Shown: positions 53,950 to 62,123 of the stretch, piece by piece
How the letters are laid out: every line of letters starts with the position of its first letter
Position numbering within the stretch: position 1 is the first letter of the stretch
Assembly (NCBI GenBank): GCA_009699875.1
Contig: WLNI01000001.1
Location: 1 to 64,000, forward strand
Source: Actinomycetota bacterium
Lineage (GTDB): Bacteria; Actinomycetota; Acidimicrobiia; Acidimicrobiales; RAAP-2
Direction: 5' to 3'
DNA: 64,000 nucleotides
Notes under the pieces: generated by a model
What the model was told of the DNA's origin: nothing
Seen by the model: the letters and a program-made list of their open reading frames with translations, nothing else
Databases searched by the model: none
Translations under genes and position numbers: made by a program

Positions 53950-54606
53950 CTAAATTCCTGCGAGGCGCAGTGTTGAATGCGCCTTGTGGCGAATGTTCAA
54001 GGTAATGCACACGGCAGTAAACGCTTCAATGGGTGACGCCTGAGCGAGGGACCCTGCGTCAAGACCACGAAGGCCGGCCATGGAGTTGATCAGCTCGATC
54101 GTGGTTTCTTTGGCTCGCACGCTGTCGCCACAGACCAAGACGTCGGCTTCAAGTCCCGAGTCGAGGTTCTCCATCTCTTTAGCGGGCAAGTGATGGAAGG
54201 CCGCTGCAACTTCAGAGCCTGGGAGTGCTGCCGCGACTTGTCCGGCCATTGATCCGCGGGGCGGATACAGCGGCAACATCTCGCGGCCTTCCTTCATGAG
54301 CGCGTTCACCATCGACACAACGCTTTTACCCTCCAATTGGCCAGAGAGTGCCTTGATCGTTGAGACTGCGCCTTCCCAAGGGGTGGCGAGCACGATGAGA
54401 TCGGCGTTCGTGGCCGCCTCATTGTCGCCACCTTCGATAGAGAGCGTTGCACCTTGATTCGCATCGAGAATCATCTGGGCCGTCTCTTGTGCGCGTTGCG
54501 CATCTCGAGAGCCAAGAATGACGTCGTGGCCAGCTAATGCTGCCCGTACTGCTAATCCCCGCCCTGCGGGCCCTGTTCCTCCAAGAATTCCAATTCTCAT
54601 GGTCAC
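53950..54606 (-). CDS. npdG: F420-dependent NADP reductase (NpdG/Fno family)
   Basis: Transfers hydride between coenzyme F420 and NADP. The 218-residue protein begins with the Rossmann motif RIGILGGTGPAGRGLAVRAA, followed by VILGSRDAQRA, DLIVLATPWEGA and VVSMVNALMKEG, and then AAFHHLPAKEMENLD. Both the GTG at 54606 and the ATG at 54600 are possible starts. It implies that this organism makes or imports F420. It is the first gene of the long leftward run and is divergent from an enoyl-ACP reductase gene. Confidence 0.88.
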   Translation of the reverse strand: MTMRIGILGGTGPAGRGLAVRAALAGHDVILGSRDAQRAQETAQMILDANQGATLSIEGGDNEAATNADLIVLATPWEGAVSTIKALSGQLEGKSVVSMVNALMKEGREMLPLYPPRGSMAGQVAAALPGSEVAAAFHHLPAKEMENLDSGLEADVLVCGDSVRAKETTIELINSMAGLRGLDAGSLAQASPIEAFTAVCITLNIRHKAHSTLRLAGI

Positions 54607-54642
54607 AAGTGTCGCACAACGGAGTCGCTCCTTGGCGCAAGG

Positions 54643-54648
54643 TAGCGT
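54643..54648 (+). promoter_or_regulatory. -10 hexamer TAGCGT, leaderless promoter
   Basis: Plus strand reads TAGCGT-TGGTCT-ATG (start at 54655). The npdG side of this 48-bp divergent gap shows no comparable hexamer. Confidence 0.55.
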
Positions 54649-54654
54649 TGGTCT

Positions 54655-55428
54655 ATGGGATTACTTGAAGGAAAGACCGTTCTCGTCACCGGGATCTTGA
54701 CCGATGCCTCGCTGGCCTTCTCTATTGCCGAGCGAGTCCAACTCGAAGGCGGCACCGTCATCGCCTCGGGCTTTGGCCGTGGACTGTCGCTCACGAAGCG
54801 CGTCCTGCGCAAACTCCCAACACTTCCTGAACTCATCGAGCTAGACGTCACTGACCCCGCGCAACTCGAATCTGCCGCGAGCCAAGTCGCCTCCCTCACG
54901 CAGACGCTTGACGGCCTGGTTCATGCCATCGGCTTTGCCCCTGAAGACTGTCTTGGAAAAGGAATGTTGGTCGCCTCAGCCGAAGACGCAGCCATGGCGT
55001 TTACGATCTCGTCGTATTCCTTAGCGGCCCTCTGTCGATCATTCCTGCCACTTCTTCAAGCTGACGGTGGGGCTTCCGTGGTTGGTCTTGACTTTGACGC
55101 CACCAAAGCCTGGCCGCTCTATGACTGGATGGGCGTAGCAAAAGCCTCGCTTGAATCACTGTCTCGCTATCTCGCTCGAGACTTAGGGCCAGAGAATATT
55201 CGAGTGAATTTGGTAGCCGCCGGTCCCATCCGCACCATGGCCGCAAAATCTATTCCTGGCTTTTCAAACTTTGAAGACACCTGGGCGGCGAATGCGCCCC
55301 TTGGTTGGGACGTCAACAATCCAGGTCCCGTGGCAGGAGCCACAGTCGCGCTTCTAAGCGATCTCTTTCCCGCAACGACGGGTGAGATTATTCACGTGGA
55401 CGGTGGCGTCCACGCCGTTGGCGCCTAG
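54655..55428 (+). CDS. fabI: Enoyl-ACP reductase, InhA/FabI type
   Basis: NADH-dependent reduction of trans-2-enoyl-ACP, the last step of each fatty acid elongation round. GKTVLVTGILTDASLAFSIAE is the atypical FabI/InhA cofactor loop, HAIGFAPEDCLGKG the substrate loop, and YDWMGVAKASLES the Tyr-x6-Lys catalytic pair; AAGPIRTMAAKSIPGF follows. The 257-residue length fits. It works in the same pathway as ACP and FabF near the left edge. Its stop shares CTAG with the convergent ABC gene. Confidence 0.93.
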   Translation: MGLLEGKTVLVTGILTDASLAFSIAERVQLEGGTVIASGFGRGLSLTKRVLRKLPTLPELIELDVTDPAQLESAASQVASLTQTLDGLVHAIGFAPEDCLGKGMLVASAEDAAMAFTISSYSLAALCRSFLPLLQADGGASVVGLDFDATKAWPLYDWMGVAKASLESLSRYLARDLGPENIRVNLVAAGPIRTMAAKSIPGFSNFEDTWAANAPLGWDVNNPGPVAGATVALLSDLFPATTGEIIHVDGGVHAVGA

Positions 55429-57332
55429 ATCTCGTTCGTCGTCTCTTGATCAGCGAACTGCGTTTCATAGAGAACGCTGTAGAGCCCAGCCTTCGCCAAC
55501 AGTGTCGCGTGGTCACCACGCTCGACAATGCGGCCGTCGTCGACGACCAAAATCTCCTTGGCGTTGCGGATCGTCGAGAGACGATGAGCGATAACGAGCG
55601 AGGTGCGTCCTCCAAGTGTGTTCTCGAGAGCTTGTTGGACTGCCAACTCTGACTCGGCGTCCAGGTGGGCTGTCGCTTCATCGAGCACAACGACTCGAGG
55701 GGCCTTGAGCATCAGTCGAGCCAGCGCCACTCGCTGCTTCTCTCCCCCAGAAAGTCGATAGCCCCGCTCTCCGACCACGGTGTCGAGCCCTTGGGGCAAG
55801 GACATGACGAGTTTTCGAATCTGGGCGTCTTCTAATGCTTGATGGAGTTCTTCTTCGGTGGCGTCAGGTCGGGCATAGACCAAGTTGGCTCGCAGCGAGT
55901 CGTGGAAGAGATGCGCGTCTTGCGTGACGACACCGAGTACATCTCGAAGTGAATCGCTCGTGACGTCTCGCACGTCACAGCCATTCAAAGAAACCGAACC
56001 TTCATCGACGTCGTAGAGGCGAGCGAGCAGTGCCGAAAGCGTTGTCTTTCCGGCCCCAGATGGCCCGACCAACGCCGTCAAGGTCCCGGGCTCAATAGTG
56101 AATGAGACGTCGTTGATGACTTGGCCGCTCTCTGATTGATCGAGCACCGCCACTGATTCGAGTGAGGCCAAGGAGACGTCTTCGGCGGTGGGATAGGCAA
56201 AGTCCACGTGGTCGAAGGTGACGGTGACCGGGCCATCAGGGATGGAGACGGCATCTGGTTTTTCAGTCACCGTGGGTTTGAGGTCAAGGACCTCGAAGAG
56301 TCGCTCAAAAGAGACCAAGGTGGTCATGACGTCAAGTTGCATGGTCGACAACTGAGTCAACGGCGCGTAGAGACGCCCTAAGTAGGCGGTCAGCGCCACC
56401 ACGGTTCCCACTTGCAAGGTCCCATTGATCGCTTCGATCCCACCGAAGCCATAGGCGAAGGCGGTGGCTAACGACGCCGTAAGGGTGAGCGAAATAAAGA
56501 AGATTCTCGAATACGTCGCTTGGGCGATACCGATATCGCGCACTTTGCCCGCTTGGGTTTCAAAATGAGCGGCTTCGACTTCTGGGCGACCATACAGCTT
56601 GACCAACATCGCACCAGCAACATTGAATCGCTCAGTCATCACCACATTCATCTCGGCATTGACCGCATAGCCTTGGCGCATCATGGCCCCAAGTCGCTGC
56701 CCTACTCGGCGAGCAGGGAACAAGAAGATCGGCAACAAGATCAACGCCACCAACGTGATCTGCCAGGAGAGAACAAACATGGCCGCCAAGACAATGGTGA
56801 CCAAAACCAAGTTTCCTATGACATTGGACAACAAGTCAGTGAAGGCCTGCTGGGCGCCAAGGACGTCATTGTTGAGCCGTGAAATCAATGCACCGGTCTG
56901 GGTTCTTGAAAAGAACGCCACCGGCATCGACTGAATATGGCGAAAGACTTTGGTGCGCATGTCGTAGATCAAAAACTCCCCGATCATCGCTGAGATCCGC
57001 CGCTCGAACAGTGACAGTCCCGCATCGACGATGGCCAGTCCTGCAACCAGTAACGCCAACTGAATAACGAGGGCGTTGTTCTTGCCCAAGATTCCCTTAT
57101 CAATAAGCGCTCGAAGAATCAGTGGGTTCACTGCTGAAACCACCGAGCCAGCCACGACGGCCACCATGAAAAAGATCAGGATCTTTTTGTAAGGTTTGGC
57201 GAAACCCAGCATTCTTTTTGCGGTTCCCGGCTTGATTTTTTGACCCAAGACCGTGCGATCTCGACGCAAACCTCGAAGCCCCGCCACACCTCCGGTCGGT
57301 ACTCGCCCTGACGGCCCGTGTCCCATCGACAT
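55425..57332 (-). CDS. ABC exporter, fused membrane and ATPase domains
   Basis: The 635-residue half-transporter has six membrane segments (about residues 50-335) and a C-terminal ATPase with Walker A LVGPSGAGKTTLSALL, Q-loop GVVTQDAHLFHDSL, signature RLSGGEKQRVALARL, Walker B VVLDEATAHLDAES and switch His in IAHRLSTI. It presumably works as a homodimer, as no partner half lies beside it. The substrate is unknown; lipid or drug export is typical of this family. GGGAG lies 7 nt upstream of the ATG. Confidence 0.93.
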   Translation of the reverse strand: MSMGHGPSGRVPTGGVAGLRGLRRDRTVLGQKIKPGTAKRMLGFAKPYKKILIFFMVAVVAGSVVSAVNPLILRALIDKGILGKNNALVIQLALLVAGLAIVDAGLSLFERRISAMIGEFLIYDMRTKVFRHIQSMPVAFFSRTQTGALISRLNNDVLGAQQAFTDLLSNVIGNLVLVTIVLAAMFVLSWQITLVALILLPIFLFPARRVGQRLGAMMRQGYAVNAEMNVVMTERFNVAGAMLVKLYGRPEVEAAHFETQAGKVRDIGIAQATYSRIFFISLTLTASLATAFAYGFGGIEAINGTLQVGTVVALTAYLGRLYAPLTQLSTMQLDVMTTLVSFERLFEVLDLKPTVTEKPDAVSIPDGPVTVTFDHVDFAYPTAEDVSLASLESVAVLDQSESGQVINDVSFTIEPGTLTALVGPSGAGKTTLSALLARLYDVDEGSVSLNGCDVRDVTSDSLRDVLGVVTQDAHLFHDSLRANLVYARPDATEEELHQALEDAQIRKLVMSLPQGLDTVVGERGYRLSGGEKQRVALARLMLKAPRVVVLDEATAHLDAESELAVQQALENTLGGRTSLVIAHRLSTIRNAKEILVVDDGRIVERGDHATLLAKAGLYSVLYETQFADQETTNEI

Positions 57333-57408
57333 CAGCGAGCTCCCAGTTCAGTACGGCTTTCCACGACTCCATCGTAGGGAAGAAGTGATCTCTTCGAATC
57401 GAGACTTC

Positions 57409-58284
57409 TCACTCCGCCTTCCGAAGGACAGCAGACAGTTGCTCTGCGACAGGAGTAAAGGGTGGCATCACGAAATCTCGTCGGAGCCAGTTCGCTCCGT
57501 CCACCACCAAGGTATGACCAGTAATAAAGGACGCGAACGGCGACGCGAGCCAGGTCACGGCCCATCCGATTTCTCGCCGCTCGCCTAAACGGCCCGCCGG
57601 TGAGCGAGTCGCATCAACGTTCGGGCCTTGCGTTCGAAGTGCGGCCAAGTCTTCTCGCATCTCTTCGTGCGGAAACAACCCTGGGGCGATGGCGTTGACT
57701 CGCACTCCATCAGGCGCCCACTCAACGGCCAAACTCTTGGTCATATTGATGACCGCCGCTTTGGCCGCCGAGGCATGGGCCATGCCTGGGCCTCCCGTAA
57801 ATGCTTGGGTGGCGACAATATTAATGATGGAGCCCGAGCCACCCTCTCGCACCACTCGAGCGTGGAGTTCTTTGCTGCAAAAAAATGTGCCGTCAACAAC
57901 GATGCTGTTCACAGCTCGCCAGGCATTCGGACTCGTATCTTGCGCCAAGACGGGGAAGTTGGCGGCTGCGTTGTTGACGAGAATCGTCACAGGACCAAGC
58001 GCCGCTTCAATCTGATCAAACGCTGCTTTGATTTGGTCGGCATCTCGAACGTCACACTCAGCTTCGGCGCATCTTCCCCCAACCGCTTCAACTGCTGTGA
58101 TGCCCGCTGCTCGGTGCTGTGCGTCTCGAGACACGATGCCAACCGCACAGCCTGCTCGAGCAAGCTCCACGGCGATCGCTCGACCAAGCCCAGTTCCCCC
58201 ACCAGTCACGAGCGCTACCTGGCCGTCGAGCGCATCGCCAGCCAACATCGCTGTTCCATCATTAGGAGGAGGGGGAAGGGGCAC
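57409..58284 (-). CDS. Short-chain dehydrogenase, 2,4-dienoyl-CoA reductase type
   Basis: Rossmann SDR of about 291 residues: cofactor motif VTGGGTGLGRAIA, NNAAANF, and then MAHASAAKAAVINMTKSLAVEWAPDGVRVNAIAPG. The classical catalytic Tyr of YxxxK is missing (the Lys remains), as in the DECR family of 2,4-dienoyl-CoA reductases. That, and coupling to a dienoyl-CoA-isomerase-like crotonase (2 nt gap), suggests degradation of polyunsaturated fatty acids. Start is the GTG at 58284 (GAAGG upstream) or the ATG at 58248. Confidence 0.8.
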   Translation of the reverse strand: MPLPPPPNDGTAMLAGDALDGQVALVTGGGTGLGRAIAVELARAGCAVGIVSRDAQHRAAGITAVEAVGGRCAEAECDVRDADQIKAAFDQIEAALGPVTILVNNAAANFPVLAQDTSPNAWRAVNSIVVDGTFFCSKELHARVVREGGSGSIINIVATQAFTGGPGMAHASAAKAAVINMTKSLAVEWAPDGVRVNAIAPGLFPHEEMREDLAALRTQGPNVDATRSPAGRLGERREIGWAVTWLASPFASFITGHTLVVDGANWLRRDFVMPPFTPVAEQLSAVLRKAE

Positions 58285-58286
58285 TG

Positions 58287-59123
58287 CTATTTGCCTTCGA
58301 ACTCAACGGCTTGTTTGGCGGCTTTGGCTGCATAGCCAGCGGGCATGTCCTCGCTGACAAACTCCACCGACGCCGACAAGGCTTCGAATTTCAATGCCTC
58401 ACTGAGACCTCGATAGGCGAATGCGTCAATCGTGCGCTTAATTGACTGCACCGCCAAGGGAGCGTTCTTTGCGATCTCTTGCGCCATAGTCAACGCAGTG
58501 GCTCGCAACTCTTCAAACGTCGTGACCTCTTGAAAGATACCGAGTCGCTCCGCGGTGGCCGCATCAATGCGTCGCCCGGTGAGTGAAAGTAACTTTGCCC
58601 ATCCCGCCCCCACTTCATGAGAAAGCCGCAGGTCTCCCCCGGCGTCAATCGAGACGCCCACCTGGGCTTCGGGTAACGCAAAAACGGCATCATCAGCGCA
58701 GATTCTGATGTCGCACATGAGGGCTAACTCAAAGCCAAAGCCCAAACAGTAACCATGCACCGCAGCGATGATGGGTTGGGGTAGTTCATGAAAGACGCGA
58801 AACCGCTCGTGTACCCATCGAATACCTTCGTAGTAATTCCGGACCTTTTCGGCCGGTGAGCGACCCGTGATTCTGTCTTCAGGCATCCCGAGATCAATCC
58901 CCGCACAAAAAGCCCGCCCTTCGGCTTGGAGGATTACGACGCGAATTCGTTCATCAAAGCGAATCTGCTCGGCTCGCACGCCCAGTTGGCGAGTCGCCTC
59001 CCAACTCCAGGCGTTGAGTTTTTCAGGATGGTCAAGGGTGAGGATGGCGATGCCGTCATCTCGAACATCTAACTTAATCTGCCAGTCGTCTTCCTCGAGA
59101 ACCGGTGCCATGCGAAACGCCAT
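58287..59123 (-). CDS. Enoyl-CoA hydratase/isomerase, delta(3,5)-delta(2,4)-dienoyl-CoA isomerase-like
   Basis: Crotonase-fold protein, 278 residues, with the oxyanion-hole segments AFCAGIDLG and HGYCLGFGFELAL. At the active site ICADDAVFALPEAQVGVSIDAGGDLRL it has the Asp, Glu and Asp that are characteristic of dienoyl-CoA isomerase (mammalian ECH1) instead of only the hydratase Glu pair. It is cotranscribed with a DECR-type reductase. The start is the ATG at 59123 with AAGGGGG 8 nt upstream; the longer frame to 59213 is rejected. Confidence 0.82.
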   Translation of the reverse strand: MAFRMAPVLEEDDWQIKLDVRDDGIAILTLDHPEKLNAWSWEATRQLGVRAEQIRFDERIRVVILQAEGRAFCAGIDLGMPEDRITGRSPAEKVRNYYEGIRWVHERFRVFHELPQPIIAAVHGYCLGFGFELALMCDIRICADDAVFALPEAQVGVSIDAGGDLRLSHEVGAGWAKLLSLTGRRIDAATAERLGIFQEVTTFEELRATALTMAQEIAKNAPLAVQSIKRTIDAFAYRGLSEALKFEALSASVEFVSEDMPAGYAAKAAKQAVEFEGK

Positions 59124-59255
59124 TTCTGAACCCCCTTGTCGAGACATTCTCGCACTCGCATGAACCTTGCTGTGTCGACTCGGCTGGTTCAGCCAAAGGA
59201 CCCAAGTTCTCAAGGGTGAGAGCGAGACTTTTTGAAGCGGTTAGCGTCATGGAGG

Positions 59256-59648
59256 ATGAACGAAAGACCAGCAAAACTTCTCAGGATTGGCTTAGGGCTG
59301 GCCGCTACCTTCGTGGTGCTTGGACTTGGGTTTCTGATCACCAACCTGATACTCCACGCCACCTCTCAGAGCTCCACAACGCCAGTTTCAACACAAGTTC
59401 TCGCTGTTCGAGCGCTTTCGCCTTCTCAAGTGGAAGTCACTGTGACCGTGCGCTCTCACGCTACGACCACGAGCCACGTCAATTGCCTTCTTGGCATTGA
59501 ACTGCCATCGATACCCTTGGCCTATCCCAACAGGGTCACTCTGGACCTCGCTCCCGGCCAACTCCAAAAGATTACGGAGACTCGCTCACTCCTGAAGCCT
59601 GACGCTGCGCAAGTAACCACCACTGACGTGGCCTTTGCCTGCACGTGA
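59256..59648 (+). CDS. Small membrane-anchored extracytoplasmic protein of unknown function
   Basis: The protein has an N-terminal positive stretch, one hydrophobic segment (LGLAATFVVLGLGFLITNLIL) and a Ser/Thr/Val-rich outer domain of about 90 residues with two Cys (one in NCLLGIEL, one at the C-terminus, FACT) that could pair. It adjoins ccdA (7 nt between stops), whose product manages disulfides. The ATG at 59256 follows TAGCGT by 8 nt; the TTG at 59232 is an alternative start (138 residues). I do not recognise the family. Confidence 0.6.
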   Translation: MNERPAKLLRIGLGLAATFVVLGLGFLITNLILHATSQSSTTPVSTQVLAVRALSPSQVEVTVTVRSHATTTSHVNCLLGIELPSIPLAYPNRVTLDLAPGQLQKITETRSLLKPDAAQVTTTDVAFACT

Positions 59649-59655
59649 GGAACCC

Positions 59656-60429
59656 TTAGAGCGGGACTTGGACAGAGCTGAAGTTGTCTTGGAGCCAGGT
59701 CACAAAGGTTCCCCACACACCGGTCACCTCTAAAAGCCCCACGATGATCAAGACCACACCTCCGATTCGCATGAGGAGCAGAGCGTGGCGTCGAATAAAT
59801 CGAGAAAACACTCGGACTTTTTCGGCTGCAAAAGCTGCTGCGACAAAAGGAATACCGAGACCGAGGCAGTAGAACACCGCCAAGGTGGAGCCTCGCAGCG
59901 CTGACGTGCCTGATGACGAAGCAGCTAACCCGAGAATTGCTCCCAGCGTTGGACCAATACAGGGGGTCCATCCCAAGGAGAACAGAATGCCGAGAAGGAA
60001 TGCACCTCCAACGGTGGCACGAGGCAACCAGTGAATTCGTACCTCTCTATTGAGCATTGACGCACCAGGCAGGAACCCAGCGAAGAACATACCCAAGACC
60101 ACCGTGACTGCACCAAAGACAATGCTGAGTTCACGCTGGTGATTTCGAAGAGCAGACCCTAGGCCACCAAAAAGAGCGCCATAGGCAACAAAGACGATAG
60201 TGAACCCGAGGACAAAGGCGACAGAGCCAAGGACGGTGCGAGCTGAAACTCGCTTTGTGTCACTCGCCGCAGCTTCGGCGCCGACAGCACCGCCTAGGAA
60301 TGAGAGGTAGCCAGGGACAAGGGGTAAGACGCAGGGAGAGAGGAAGGAAAGCAGACCTGCCAACAGGGCTAGCGGTAGCGCAAAGAACAGTGAACCCTGT
60401 GAAACAATTTGATTACTTGTGCTAATCAA
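59656..60429 (-). CDS. ccdA: CcdA-type thiol-disulfide electron transporter
   Basis: Membrane protein of 257 residues with six membrane helices that passes electrons from cytoplasmic thioredoxin across the membrane for cytochrome c maturation or extracellular thiol reduction. The two conserved Cys are in LSPCVLPLVPGYLSFLGG (helix 1) and GWTPCIGPTLGAIL (helix 4). The start appears to be a TTG at 60429 with GAGG about 10 nt upstream. No cytochrome c synthesis genes (resBC, ccsA) are adjacent. Confidence 0.93.
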   Translation of the reverse strand: MISTSNQIVSQGSLFFALPLALLAGLLSFLSPCVLPLVPGYLSFLGGAVGAEAAASDTKRVSARTVLGSVAFVLGFTIVFVAYGALFGGLGSALRNHQRELSIVFGAVTVVLGMFFAGFLPGASMLNREVRIHWLPRATVGGAFLLGILFSLGWTPCIGPTLGAILGLAASSSGTSALRGSTLAVFYCLGLGIPFVAAAFAAEKVRVFSRFIRRHALLLMRIGGVVLIIVGLLEVTGVWGTFVTWLQDNFSSVQVPL

Positions 60430-60545
60430 CGCTTAATTTCCTCACTCCCATTTGCTTAGCCAGACTACTTCTTTGGCGTTCATGAATGCTCTGGATCTAG
60501 ATATACAGAGAGTCGGCAATGGAGGCTGTGTAGCATGGATTTGAG
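60430..60545. other. Divergent intergenic region, AT-rich
   Basis: Between ccdA and the large membrane protein gene. A TAGCAT hexamer at 60531-60536 lies 9 nt before the ATG at 60546 and may be its -10. No other structure is evident. Confidence 0.4.
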
Positions 60546-62099
60546 ATGATGAACGGCGCCAAAGAAGAGAGCGTTCTAGCCAGCCGGAAGGTCATCACTA
60601 AGAATCGGCGATTTAGAGATCATGTCACCATTCCGGCGGCAGTTGTTTCAATATTGTTGATGATTGCGTACACCGCATTTGTTATGAGATTTGCCGTGAA
60701 TGTTCCAGTTAGCGATGAGTGGTCGTTTTCGGTCAGTATCGTTAATTCAGCAATCCACCACACTCTTTCACTACCTCAACTCTGGTCACCTTGGTACGAT
60801 GGACATCTTGTCATTCCGGGCGTCCTCTTATGGATTCTCGGGCCGACCACCCACCTGAACTTCAGAGTATTCATTTTTCTCAATTGCCTTCTTTACTGCA
60901 TCTCTTTTGTTATCATGTTGACATTGGTGAGAATGACGGCAAAGCCGCCCATTCAAATTCAACACGTCCTCTTTCTTGGACTTGCGTGGTTCAGCCTTAG
61001 CGGAATAGACAACGCTCTTTGGGCCTTCATGAACCAGATCTATCTGGTTCTCCTTTTCATACCCCTCATGATTCTCTTGCTCAATCGAGCAGTGACACGA
61101 GATAGAGCAAGTTTCGTCCTGCTCGCATGCTCAGTTGCATGTGCCGTTGGAGCCTCCCTTTCCTGCATGCAAGGAATGATTGCTTGGCCTGTCGGGTTGC
61201 TCGTTCTACTTTGGACACCAAATCACGTTCAGCAACGATGGAGGAGCATCTCTATTTGGTTGATTTCTGCGACCTTGATGACTTTCCTTTTCTTGGTCGG
61301 CTACAACGCTGGACACAATGCCTGCGTGGCAGATGCAGCATCCTGTTCCCCCGCTTACTCTCTGCACCATCCAGTAGCTGCCCTTTCTTTTTTTCCAACA
61401 CTTATCGGAAACATCATCCCAACAACGACGTCAGCTCTTTGGTCTGGAGCCAATCAGTATCAAACAATTCACCAGCACCTAGGTGAGCTGATTTTGGTTG
61501 CTGCGATTTGTGTCGTGGTCTATTCGTTCAAGTATCGGTCGGCGTTGTCGGCTTCTTTTCTGGCTCCAGCGTTCATTGTCACCGGATTGATTTGGGATAT
61601 TCTGATAACGATTGCCCGAGTGGGCATTGGTCAGAGAATGGCCCTCCAAAGCCATTACAACACGCCTCAAGTACTAATTTTGACTGGCATTATCATTGGT
61701 GCATTCAGTTTCTTGAAGTTGGCAAGTAGTAGTCAGACCGAGAGTAGTTTTCGACTCTCGAAACGTAAGACGATGAGACCGATGCTTACCCTCTCTATCC
61801 TTTTGTTCCTGTTGATCATTGCGCTCGATGATGTAATCGGATTTCAAAATGCTCAACGTAGTCATTCTACGAATACCTATTCAGCACAAGTTCTGGCCAA
61901 TCTCGATCAAGTTCCCTCCCAGAAGAGGGGCTGCTATGTAAATATAGTTGTCGGCTACGGGCTCTACACTCCGCTTCAAGCGGAAGTTAAATATGGACAA
62001 CCAATACAAATTTTGAAAAATGATCAACTGAGCATCTTCTATCCACCCGTTTACGATTCCTATCGACATCAAGGACTTCCATTATTTCCCTATTGCTAG
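60546..62099 (+). CDS. Large polytopic membrane protein, possible GT-C-type glycosyltransferase
   Basis: The 517-residue protein has about 10-11 membrane segments and a C-terminal extracytoplasmic tail of about 75 residues with two Cys. The first outer loop contains PVSDEWSF, an acidic pair placed as in GT-C glycosyltransferases that use polyprenyl-phosphate sugars, but overall similarity is too low to be sure. Base composition is visibly more AT-rich than the genes to the left. It lies beside an OafA-type acyltransferase, suggesting surface glycan synthesis. Confidence 0.6.
   Translation: MMNGAKEESVLASRKVITKNRRFRDHVTIPAAVVSILLMIAYTAFVMRFAVNVPVSDEWSFSVSIVNSAIHHTLSLPQLWSPWYDGHLVIPGVLLWILGPTTHLNFRVFIFLNCLLYCISFVIMLTLVRMTAKPPIQIQHVLFLGLAWFSLSGIDNALWAFMNQIYLVLLFIPLMILLLNRAVTRDRASFVLLACSVACAVGASLSCMQGMIAWPVGLLVLLWTPNHVQQRWRSISIWLISATLMTFLFLVGYNAGHNACVADAASCSPAYSLHHPVAALSFFPTLIGNIIPTTTSALWSGANQYQTIHQHLGELILVAAICVVVYSFKYRSALSASFLAPAFIVTGLIWDILITIARVGIGQRMALQSHYNTPQVLILTGIIIGAFSFLKLASSSQTESSFRLSKRKTMRPMLTLSILLFLLIIALDDVIGFQNAQRSHSTNTYSAQVLANLDQVPSQKRGCYVNIVVGYGLYTPLQAEVKYGQPIQILKNDQLSIFYPPVYDSYRHQGLPLFPYC
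61031..61050. repeat. Palindrome GAACCAGAT-CT-ATCTGGTTC within the coding region
   Basis: Nine-bp perfect arms with a 2-nt centre inside the membrane protein gene (encoding part of MNQIYLVLL). It shares the GAACCAG/CTGGTTC core with the inverted repeats at 795-834 and 50149-50208. It may be coincidental. Confidence 0.4.
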
Positions 62100-62123
62100 G
62101 TCGGATGGAACGCTCAAAAAGAG

